64,000 nucleotides of DNA from Rhodeus uyekii (lineage: Eukaryota; Chordata; Actinopteri; Cypriniformes; Acheilognathidae), in assembly GCA_037043235.1 (NCBI GenBank), contig JAWRVZ010000026.1, forward strand, positions 496,001 through 560,000, given 5' to 3'. Positions within the stretch are counted from its first letter, which is position 1, and each line of letters starts with the position of its first letter. The notes beneath the pieces were generated by a model. The model saw nothing but the letters and a program-made list of their open reading frames with translations. It was not told the DNA's origin and did no database searches. The position numbers and the translations under genes were made by a program. Below, piece after piece: positions 36,101 through 45,382 of the stretch.

Positions 36101-38315
36101 AAAATCACAATGATTGTTGTCATTTAGAATGTCAACTCGTACGCATGGTGCACTTTACCTCACCTACCATAGTTTTCCGATGTATCATTATTAATATTCC
36201 TAACAGTAATTCCAATAATGTTTACATTAATGAACAATTTGTCATACTTTTCACTAATGAAATGAACACTAGTACAAATAAACTTATTTTAATTCGGCCC
36301 AAAAAGCTCCTTTTTGCCAACACCTTGTCTTTAATTTAGCATCTTACCGTTTTAGAGCAGCATAATATAAATGCAGTAGAGCTGTACAGTCCTTGCCACC
36401 GTTGAAGCCAACACAGAGCTCATTAGCAGAGTATTTATCCAGCGCCATCTCAATGGTCCCCAATGCTGTCGCTACTTTCTTCCCCAGCAGTGTCTCTGAG
36501 AGATATTTAATGATAGAAGATATAATTTCACACGTTTAACAAGGTTACTCTCAACTGATTTAAATGGAGACATAAACTGGTCAAGATTTTGATCATCTAA
36601 ATATCGTTAGAAAGAAGCTTACCACTTTTGGAGAGGGAGTACACGGCTTCAGCTGCGACTGACACTGGGTCAATGATGAGACGAACCACAGATCCTTGAG
36701 GTAGCTGTTCAATCAGCTGAGTTTGTGCCCGTTCCACCTCTTCCGCACTGTCTGAGTCCAGAACCAGCCGGACACGATGATAATTACTAAGCCAGTCTGG
36801 ATAGGAGCCCAGAGAGACACGTTTTCCCCAACCTGCCTGCAGTTTTGTGAGAATCGGGGCGATCTCAGTCTCATCCGCATCCACAAACACCTCACGGGTG
36901 TGAAAGGTAATACCAGAACCTGAAAACAGATGGGTAAGTCCATTGAACGAGCGTTCCAGCAAAGACGGGATGCCGGGAAATATGTATACGTTGCGTACAC
37001 TGACTAGAGGGAAGCGATTTCGCTGGCCTGTCTGAGGGTCTATGCCAAAATGAAGTTTGGCAGAAACGGGGACCGTGGCAAGCTTCATGGGGGCACAGTT
37101 AGGAGTGACTGTGCCAAAGAACCCCTCCACTAGCTTTGTCATTTCAGGATGGGCATGCAGACCCTCCCCAAATGCCATTGCAACACTTTCAAAAGTGACA
37201 TCGTCATGGGTGGGACCGATGCCACCAGATGTGATGAGGTGGGTAACGGAGGACGAAAGCTGGGCCACTTCTTTAGCGATGACTTCCTGGACGTCGGGTA
37301 CCACAGTGATACGCTCTACGGTGACACCAAGCTTGCGAAGTCCACGGCACAGAAAGGCACTATTAGTGTCGACAGTGTGGCCCTGCAAAGGAAACATAAG
37401 CCAAAAGTTTTAACAGTGCTTTAAGTCATTCTTAAAGTTTACTTTTTGCTCCAAATGTGGAAACCTTCCATCTGTCAACGGTTGGAAAACAGGCAGGCAA
37501 ATATGTCATACGTCAACACAGAAGACAAAGGGTTAATTGTGACTATTATTAAAAGATACTGTAATCAGTGTTGTTTCACAACAACATAGCAGGATTATTT
37601 CTGGCCACACAAGAATGACAAATCCAAGAAATCATATTATATCTAAACAAAATATGGACAAAAATCCACCACATGGCTGAAACATCATGCAAAGTATGAC
37701 ATAATAATCTCAGGTGCTGATTATGTGCTTTATTTAATGTAAAAAGAATTGAATAAAGGTTTAATTTTAAATGTGTTGTGACCTTTACATACATAGCCAA
37801 CTGAAAGCAACAATGGAAAGGCTACTTGACCTCAGATCTTTAAAATAAATGAATGGAAACACCATTAAACTGCCAACTCAATACATAGAAGTGTCTTCTA
37901 TGATTTAAATAAAAAAGATACAAAAATTATTTCAGTCACGTAGAGTGTATTAGTAATCCCGTTAAAATGGTGTAAGATTTAGAAATTGAATAATGAACTT
38001 TACATTCTTATTGCATTGTGTCTGGATAGAACATGGCGTTAGGCAGTTTAAATTTCTGCCTAAGACCAACTCAAGCAAAGAACTGACAAGTAGCATCATA
38101 AGCTGTTTATTTCCACTGTTTTGTTTGAATGTCAGGGTTATGGCAACTGCCTGATTGTAATTTACCTTGAGGATCTCATCTCCTATGATGAGAATAGCTG
38201 CTGTGACAGCACCGTCTTTCTGCGTGGAGGATGAATTGCAGTTCTGAGCCATTGGGATGATCTGGGCTCCGATTTGCTGAACCCTTTTAACTGCTCTCCT
38301 AATCTTAGGCAATGC
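33045..38315 (-). CDS. flad1: FAD synthase (FMN adenylyltransferase), complete
   Basis: Makes FAD from FMN and ATP, the last step of flavin cofactor synthesis, in cytosol and mitochondria. Seven coding exons on the minus strand, all GT-AG and in phase: 38252-38166, 37382-36623, 36495-36348, 34975-34877, 34319-34130, 33344-33271 and 33180-33045. They total 497 codons plus stop (the human short isoform is about 490). The N-terminal molybdopterin-binding-like domain has AAILIIGDEILKGHTVDTN, GGIGPTHDDVTFE and NVYIFPGIPSLLER. The C-terminal PAPS-reductase-like synthase domain has LCVGFNGGKDCTALLHLYY (P-loop), MGTRRTDPYSQ, PTDPGWPDYMRVNPLL and EWTYHDIWEFLRTLYVPYC. It ends in ENEEEERNSRE, like the human protein. 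The first in-frame ATG in the predicted spliced message is at 38252; the reading frame stays open upstream without an ATG (see findings). Confidence 0.96.
33271..33344 (-). CDS. flad1: flad1 exon 7
   Basis: A 74-nt exon. The acceptor is TTTCTGCAG and the donor GTGAGA at 33270. It encodes EWTYHDIWEFLRTLYVPYCI and LYDKG, the helix after the substrate site that is conserved in FAD synthases. It ends in phase 2. Confidence 0.94.
34130..34319 (-). CDS. flad1: flad1 exon 6, adenylyltransferase core
   Basis: A 190-nt exon. The acceptor is TCCGTAG and the donor GTGAGG at 34129. It encodes the substrate-binding core: SIRQALNEVQEKRPDLRAVL, then MGTRRTDPYSQTLTP and TDPGWPDYMRVNPLL. It ends in phase 0. 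An old repeat fragment starts about 10 nt beyond the donor. Confidence 0.96.
34877..34975 (-). CDS. flad1: flad1 exon 5
   Basis: A 99-nt exon with donor GTAAGA at 34876. It encodes RYPDGKERLKALYIRIVSPF and PEMERFLQDTIK, matching the human IRSISPFPELEQFL region. Its polypyrimidine tract on the minus strand is a pure (CT)n microsatellite immediately before the AG. Confidence 0.94.
36348..36495 (-). CDS. flad1: flad1 exon 4, P-loop of FAD synthase domain
   Basis: The acceptor is CTCTCAG and the donor GTAAGA at 36347. It reads TLLGKKVATALGTIEMALDK and then LCVGFNGGKDCTALLHLYY, the ATP-pyrophosphatase-type loop of the synthase domain. It ends in phase 2. Confidence 0.96.
36623..37382 (-). CDS. 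flad1: flad1 exon 3, molybdopterin-binding-like domain
   Basis: A 760-nt exon. The acceptor is CTTTGCAG and the donor GTAAGC at 36622. It begins GHTVDTN, directly continuing GDEILK, and carries the whole MoCF/MPTb-like fold, including SGGIGPTHDDVTFE, FRFPLVSVRNVYIFPGIP-like text (here NRFPLVSVRNVYIFPGIP) and LGSYPDWLSNYHRVRL. In animal FAD synthases this domain has pyrophosphatase-type or regulatory roles. It ends in phase 1. Confidence 0.96.
38166..38315 (-). CDS. flad1: flad1 exon 2 (first coding; CDS from 38252)
   Basis: The acceptor is most likely CTGCAG ending at 38316, after a long pyrimidine tract (TTCCTTTTTCTTTCCCTGCC); the donor GTAAAT is at 38165. The coding part starts at ATG 38252 (MAQNCNSSSTQKDG) and ends IIGDEILK in phase 0. 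Upstream in the exon an open frame without a usable ATG encodes a basic amphipathic stretch (KIRRAVKRVQQIGAQ). If transcription begins just upstream instead, ATG 38324 would be available. Confidence 0.85.
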
Positions 38316-39064
38316 CTGCAGCATTCAGCCGAAAATGATGACAGGAGAAAGGCAGGGAAAGAAAAAGGAAGAGACAGATGGAGATGGTCTGTTGGGAACA
38401 AGCACAAAAGTCTGAGCAATAAAACTACTCTCCTGACTTGACTTCTGAATCCACAAAGTAGTGTTTGATTTCAAGATAACATGAAAACAGAGACACCTTT
38501 ATTTCAAAATAAACAAACAGATTTTCTTCAAACTCATGGATGTATGATTTAATCGATATAAGCCAAAGTCGCGGCATGTCTTAAATGTCATTTAAATTGT
38601 GAGTGAAGCATGGCAATGCGTTCATTTATATGCAAGCAGGTCCAAATCACTTTCAGCATCAGAGCAGCTCGAGTCAGAGAAATTGACACTTCACATAGTC
38701 TCCTTTTTGCAAATGAGTTTAGTTTGATTATAGCATAAAGTTGGAAATGTAACATGCACCAGCTTTCACAAACTAATCAGAAGCGGCTGACAGTGTGGTC
38801 AGTATTGTAATTTTAGCTGTACTATATAATAAACATTTTTATATATTTCTCAATTTTCCTATTTTACAGTGAAATGTTCCAATAGTATTATTACGGTTTT
38901 GCTTAATATTTTATTAAAAGATAACAATTGATATAAAAATTACACACTTTTTGTCCAATTTTATCCCTACAAACAAAAACATGGAGCTTTAAATTACACT
39001 TGTATTTGCAAATAGCAATTTTACTTGACAAATTTGCAAAACTGTATACCGGTACTTCCCTTAC

Positions 39065-39480
39065 CTGTAATGCACGTAACGGAATTCTGCCGTTAGTCTG
39101 GACTGCGTGAACACCTAAAGCTACTCAAGGAAACATTTCTTATCTCATTCAACTTCCAGTCTCCTGTTCTCAAGGTCTGTCACGGTCGTGCGTGAAACAG
39201 CAAAGTCCCAAAAGCTTCGCAGGCAACGGGCGAGTCAGCCGTAAACACTGATAGTAGCTAATACAACGGGCAAGTATAGATCTGAATCATAATTATGCTT
39301 TTAAGAAGTTGCTGGATAAGTAAAGACTATCGAACGAGAACTCGCCCTAACAACGCACGTTACATATCATTACTTACATATCAGTAAGTAAAACGTGATT
39401 GCGCTTCCCTCGTCACGTGACACTTTCTAGCCAATTGAAACGGCGCGCTGCGTTACTTCCTTAATAAACAAACCATTCAG
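39065..39480 (-). promoter_or_regulatory. flad1 non-coding first exon and CpG-rich promoter
   Basis: On the minus strand a strong donor CATTACAG|GTAAGG lies at 39065/39064, ending a first exon whose transcription start is not determined. ATGs inside it open only very short frames. The flank to about 39480 is CpG-rich (CACGTGAC, GAAACGGCGCGCTGCG, GAGGGCGGGC) with no TATA box, as usual for housekeeping genes. The CACGTG palindrome at 39414-39419 is an E-box. Confidence 0.6.
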
Positions 39481-39875
39481 CGCAAAGAGGGCGGGCTCTT
39501 CCTCGGGAAGTGAAAGCAGATATTCTTTATCAAATGTAATCGTTGCTTCTATGTAACTTGTACAAGCTACATTTAAGTGTTCCTATTAAAACTTCTGTGT
39601 GACAAAAACAACAGTCATATGACAAGCTGAAAGCAGCTTTAACGGTTACATTGTTTGATATTCTGTCATTTTAATAGTACGATATGTGTACCGTGTTTAT
39701 ATGGGAAATCTACACATATCGCACACTAAACTAAACGCACTGCATTTACTGCTGGGAATTCAAGATGTAGCACCATTACAATTCAATGTTCTATAACTGC
39801 ATGACTTTAAGACATAAACGTAGGTTGATCCTGCCTGAGATGTCCCCCCTCGTCACGGAGACTCATGTGATTGTG

Positions 39876-40199
39876 TTAAATCTTTATTTCCACATCTACC
39901 TTAGTTGGTTGTCGCACTAACAGCTTAGGTACAGCCGTTGATTTCAGTCGTCTTTTGTTTCCTTTTGCAACACTGAAATCGTCTGGTGAAAAATGTTCGC
40001 TGCACACCCTCAATCCACGAACGGACTGGATGGGTGATCTGTCTCGATGAAGAGCTAGCAGCCACCGGTTCAATCTCTTGACATCATGCAGGGGCAATGT
40101 GTGAAAAGTCAAACTTTCCTCCTGCATTGACGCCCACTGTCGGAGTCTCAGGGTTTTCTCCTGGTTGAAGCATCCGGGAAAAGCACACACGCGCACCAT
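39876..40199 (-). CDS. Small THAP-domain protein (107 aa)
   Basis: THAP domains are C2CH zinc-coordinating, sequence-specific DNA-binding modules. I chose the ATG at 40199 (AAAATGG, good context), not the upstream ATG at 40310, because MVRVCAFPGC is the standard THAP start. Zinc ligands are C5, C10, C66 and H69 (VCSEHF). The family landmarks P36, W46, F70 and the AVPKLL box (89-94) are present, so the domain is complete. Almost nothing follows: the protein stops 12 residues after the box. The AATAAA at 39884-39889 overlaps the last codons. A possible donor (AAG|GTAGAT) at the codon after T99 leaves open that the gene continues into more exons. It lies upstream of flad1 on the same strand, about 0.5 kb from its promoter. 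Confidence 0.75.
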   Translation of the reverse strand: MVRVCAFPGCFNQEKTLRLRQWASMQEESLTFHTLPLHDVKRLNRWLLALHRDRSPIQSVRGLRVCSEHFSPDDFSVAKGNKRRLKSTAVPKLLVRQPTKVDVEIKI

Positions 40200-40335
40200 T
40201 TTGAAAAATCCGCAACCAATAAAGTTTGCATGCACTTTCTTCTGTGTTGTAAAAAGAGCTGTTCGGTTTGTAGTCCTCAAACCGGAAGAGAAATAGCCGT
40301 TTCCATGCACGGCTTCCCTCTAGCGGTGGGCATTT

Positions 40336-40490
40336 TGAATCATCGCAGTGATTCGAATCTTTTGAGTCGGTTCATCAACGAATCATTGACTTATTCATTC
40401 GCCAGCGCTTTCTCCGTGTCACATCAGTAGATGGCGATACGAGAGTGTCTTATTTGACGTGACGAGTCTTTGAATCATTCACACCAACTG
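40336..40490. repeat. Cluster of GAATCATT-type motifs
   Basis: Within 155 bp the block carries GAATCATC, GATTCGAATC, GAGTCGGTTCA, GAATCATTGA and GAGTCTTTGAATCATTCA, i.e. GAATCATT, its complement AATGATTC-like forms and GAGTC repeats. It sits directly upstream of the THAP gene. I recall similar blocks dispersed in fish genomes, so it may be a repeat rather than a promoter array. Confidence 0.45.
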
Positions 40491-41379
40491 TTTAAAATGC
40501 ATTTGAAGCATTTAAATGCATGACAAATTATTTTAAACATCATATGCATCTCCTAGCAACTAGAAAAAGATCAGATCTATAATTTTTATGTCAAAAAGTA
40601 ATCTGAATTTCTCCTCTTCACTTACCTACTCCCTAGGTCTTATCCAGCTCCCAAAACCTGGCTTTGTATAGGCTATTACAAACATTGTTAGCTCTTTGAC
40701 TAATTGCTTTGCTCCTTAGTTAAAAGTGTCTGCTAAATGCAAGGTTTTTTTTTATTATAAAGGTATGTTTTTATTTTGCGCTGAGCATGACTTAATGACT
40801 TATTTAACGCCTATTTAATTAATTTATTCCACAAAATTAATTTGGGAGAAAACAATCATGCATACCTCCTGCTGAGGACCCCTGACCTAGTTTATTCAGT
40901 TTCAGTTCTCAAAAAAAAAAAGAAAAAAAGAAAACATGTTAGTGCTGCTACAAATATTGTTCAGTCCTTCATTAAATTAAAATGTATATGCATCACTTTT
41001 ATAGCCTACTGTTTTTTTGTTGTTGTTTACTTAGCGATTTATCATTTTTGAAGCTTGACATCTGAAGAGAGCTGAACTCATTTTGGTTGTAAAAGACGCG
41101 ATAAACAAACATAATTAACATACTCAAATAAAAATGACTTGAGCTTGCACAATGACACGGTATCAAAAACTATTTTCTTTTTAATAAAACAGAATGAGAG
41201 ACAATTAAACTGTTGTGACTGTGAATGAAACAGCGTATTTGTTTTATGTACTTAATTGAATAACAAGTAGTTTCCTTGTCAAGAATGAGCATAAACGCCC
41301 GGGAATGTCCATGAATGAGTTCATATCCTTGTTTAGGGAGATTTTGTATTCTTCTTCAAGTGTGAGTCGTCGTCGCTGA

Positions 41380-41718
41380 ATGTTGAAAGCAGGTCAAGGG
41401 CGCGCGCCGAGAGAACCAGGTGCGGGCGCTCTCGCGGACGAAAAACCACATGATACAAGCAGCCATCAGATCGCGGAAGTGCGACTTTTTTGGACCGTGG
41501 AAAAGGGGGGTAGGACTGGGTGAGGAAAGGAAGGCAGAGCCGAAAAGAAAAGTTTCGTGACATTATTCGTACTTCGACGTGCAAATGAGCCTGGCGAGAT
41601 ACTTCTTATCCCGTATCTGGACTGACTTTGTTCCGCAAATGTGATATTTTTAGGAGTTGATCTGAAAAGTGCTTAGGAGAACAGGACCGGAATCGAGCGG
41701 CCGAGAGGAAGCGAGCGG
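41380..41718 (+). promoter_or_regulatory. GC-rich promoter and non-coding first exon, probably shc1
   Basis: A CpG-rich island (GGGCGCGCGCCGAGAG, GTGCGGGCGCTCTCGCGG, GGCCGAGAGGAAGCGAGCGG) ending in a consensus donor GCGG|GTAAGT at 41718/41719 on the plus strand. shc1 is the only recognised plus-strand gene downstream, so this is inferred to be its distal 5'UTR exon, about 19 kb from the first coding exon. The match could instead be to an unrecognised gene. Confidence 0.4.
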
Positions 41719-44700
41719 GTAAGTTCAGGGGAAAGTTGACCACAGTCATGACTATTTTATGCGGGACAGGGATACATTCTGTTCCGCTCTGAGTGCTCGT
41801 GAAATAAAGCTGTTTCAACGTGTTTCAGCGTCTTAGGTTTTGAGTCAGACGTGACGCTTTACTTTGGTTTGAGCTTCCCTTCTATTTAAAACATCGCCCG
41901 TTCGATAATCTGTACTTATAGATAAATATTTTTTGTCATTGAGGATAGTTGTGTCTCATTATTACTCAGCGTGCTATAAATCGACATGAGAGCATATCGA
42001 GAATCATTATAGTTTCTTATAAGACAGAATAGACTAAATTGTCTCCTTATTTGAAACAAAATACGATCAAGTACTTTGACTATGTTTTAGAAAGTGACCA
42101 ATATTATGTTGGACTTAATAATAATATTTATTTTAACACCTAATCTTTGTGCAAAGTTTTACTAACTTTTTGTGTGTGTGCAACTTTTGGACTGATTAAA
42201 AAGCTACACATTTCTTAAGAATAAAGACAAGTTAGGGAAAGGGTAATTTTACCTAAGATAAACGATGCATTAACCAGCAAATGGCATCGTTATCGGTAGA
42301 CAGTGAAATATCTGAATGAAAGTGAATATTTAAAATATTGATTAAACAGTTATTTGTCTACCTGTGTTATGTTGTATTGTTACAGTGACACAAATGTAAA
42401 TAATCTCTTGTTGTGAAAAGCAGTTGTCCTCAACATTAGGGCCGTTTATTATGGACGGATCTCACCAGCTGCGAATCCTACACCAGCATGAGCTCTTATC
42501 TGCTGCCTGAGCAGCTGTCGCAGACATTTGGAGCAACTGAATAATCATTCAGTCCAACACAAGGGGACGATCCTATGTATTCCTATCAGATTCAGATGTC
42601 TGACTGCGACATTAGACCGAACACTGCATGAGATCTAGATTGTGCAGTCATTTGTGAGACAATGCCTGTGATGAAAGTCTCAGGAAATTGAGTCAGTAGT
42701 TTTGCCACCGATGGGTTTGTAAGTCTTTCTCGACAGTCTTTTTTTCATCTTACATCAGTATAGACAGGCCAGCTGGCCTCATTCCATCATATTTTGCTTC
42801 ATGTCCATATGCATAACTTTGGAGGAGTTTATTGAGCCTTTGTATTACTTTTTACAGTCTCTTTTGGGCTTCAGTGAGAGAAGCTGTAGGCCAGTGAAAG
42901 TTCAGATGTACTAACTTGTGATTTGAGAACTTAGTAGTCAGAAGGTTCATTTCTTCAAAATAAGAACCAGTCGTTTTATTTTCCCCTTCTTGGATCATGA
43001 TATTTGTAGCAGGATGAATGACGGGGATGTCATGACCGAGCCAAACAGGCTTTATGATGAAATGACAGGCTTGCTTTATTGTATCTCTCTCTTTTTCTCT
43101 TTTTTTCTAAGTAGATGTGTTATCAGGTTCCTGCAGATGACACTTACTGGTGAAAGTAGCCCTAGATAGCTCACAGTTTCACCTGATTAGAAGCAAGACG
43201 AACAGGCAAACAGTGGATATAATTAGTGCTAAATTGATTCTTTGAGACAACCTGATATCAGCACACTTCTGTGCTCAGAAAAAAGTATTTTTTTGTTTCA
43301 GAGGCATCATCTGTCTCAGAGTCGGTCTGTCAAAACACATTAGACTCTTATATTGTCCCTTCTGAGCCCTCCTCTAAACTCCTACTTTGTACATTTGTGA
43401 TCTTCCATGGGAAGTGCTTCTGAAATGAATAATCATATACTCAATTATGTTTTCCCAGTGATTTGCATTGATGAAGTGAGAGCATGCCAGATTAAATGGG
43501 AAGCTTTATCTAAAAATGTATTTATGAACAATTCGTTTGGTTTGTGTTTCATAACTAAGGCCCAAAGTGTGTTTGGTTTTGGTGAGACTATTGATGTTTT
43601 CCACTGTCTGGCTTCCTTTATGTCAAGTTTAGAAATATGCCACTTTGAGCTACTGTCCCAAACTTCCCATCTATTCTCTGAGGAGCGCTCGACAGGATAT
43701 CATGTCCCTGTGCTATCAGAATGTCCCACTGAGTAGTTTATTTTCTCAATGGCCCAGATGTAGTGCTAAACAACAATATGTTTTCAATGCAACAGATAAT
43801 TCTAGTTTGTCTGGTTGACTTATAAGCTGACCGCTTAAACATGTGCCGTCGTTCCCAGATCTAGTCCTTTACCCTGGGAAGGATGTCAAATGGGTTTTTC
43901 CACAGGCTTCAGATTCAGCTGTGGTATATCTGAAGGAGTATTCACCGCTTTCAGTGACTGATGAAGGCGGTGGCTTTGTCCCAGCCTGGCCTCCGTCTCC
44001 TGTCATAAGGCTTCAGTGTTGTGATACTGAAGGTTTCTTTATAAAGATGCCTTTATGCAAATGGGTAGTGAGAACTTTGGCTAGACCTACAGCAGCAATG
44101 ATGTGTAGGTGGTCAACTCTTGAGTCAACAGGATGTTGATTTGGTTTGCACTAAAGCGAGTAGTTCAGCTCTACATAGAGGAACATGGTCAGGTACTGAA
44201 GCCACATGGACGATCAACCGTGAGATAATGCTCTACATGCGGTGTGTAGATGAACATTGTCTTTTGTTTCTTTCTCTTCCTCTCTTTCTTACCCATTTGA
44301 TTGGTTGCCATAAAAGTGAGGTGGGGTATTTCCTGTTCGATTCTCATCATGTACTTGGTTGCCTTTAACACACACACACTAACAATGTTTCCAACAAAGT
44401 TGCCTGATAATTATTTTTACATTATGGCCGATAACCCATAAATGGCAGATTTTACAATGTTATGCTAATTTGTCTAAATAAATATGTAATAAAAGACGGT
44501 AATTTTAAATGATACAGTATGAAAAAATTATATGAATTTTAATATCTGCTAAAGGTTACATTTGCCATTGTTCTTAAATGATTAATAGTGTCTCTTTAAA
44601 AATTCGCTTTAATAGAGCGTCAGATGACAGCAAAGGTAATCTAAATGGAAAAATGGAGATGAGCATATACAATTAAAATCCAGTATCATTTCCAGGTGAC

Positions 44701-45237
44701 CTTTAAATGGGTTGTTAAATGATTTGGTACTGATATGTTGTGTATTACTAGTCTCATACTTTTCTATGTCTAAGAATTTATTCAGTAAATATGTTTTTAT
44801 CGTAGTTTATGGTCAGAATTCATCCTACTCGTGTAAGCATATATATTTTTTATTTCTAGTTATTTTCATCCAGTATTTTAGATTCCGTATTCTTTATGAA
44901 AATATTCCATTTGCATAAAAATATGTGACCCAATCATCTACTGACACAATACATATACAACACCATTCTTTGTTTATAACCAAGTTATCTGGCTCTTTAT
45001 GACACACAAGCAGGAGATAAAATGGATCAACGGTTCTCTCAAATCTGTCTGTCTCTCTTCATGTCTGGCACATTAGTCTGGCTGTCTCTTTACAGACCAA
45101 CTCATCTCCTCACATGAACACCCTGTCTTTTATGTGTGTTATCGTAATAGTAGTGACAATATTGTCCGATTTTTACTAAAATTCTCAAACTGAAATTTCA
45201 CTCCAGAAAGTGAAATTTACATTTACAAATCTAACAT
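41719..45237. other. Nothing recognised
   Basis: AT-rich sequence. ORFs at 43407-43736 and 43843-44139 have no family motif, no splice-site support and ordinary codon composition, so I do not call them genes. If 41718 is an shc1 donor, this is intron. Confidence 0.45.
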
Positions 45238-45382
45238 GTTATTTACATTTATACATTTAGCTGAAGCTTTTATCCAAAGCGACATGCATTGTATTCAAGG
45301 AACACTTTGACATTCTCATCAGTTCTTGGTTTCTCTGGGAATCGAACCCATGACCTTAGAGTTGCAAGCGCTGTGCATGCCT
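45238..45382 (-). repeat. tRNA-derived SINE, minus orientation
   Basis: The minus strand carries a good B box (TGGGTTCGATTCCCAG) after a tRNA-like head (AGCGCTTGCAACTCTAAGG). The tail, read at 45240-45290, is the reverse complement of TGTCGCTTTGGATAAAAGC, again shared with the L2 LINE at 9876. It is better preserved than the copy at 27943. Confidence 0.75.

Noticed and set aside
40200..40310. Upstream in-frame ATG of the THAP ORF (37 extra residues)
   Set aside because: THAP proteins begin directly with the M-x-x-x-C motif, and the internal ATG has the better context.
43407..44139. Two ORFs of about 100 codons
   Set aside because: No recognisable domain, no splice sites in phase, and no synonymous-type repeat pattern or other coding sign.
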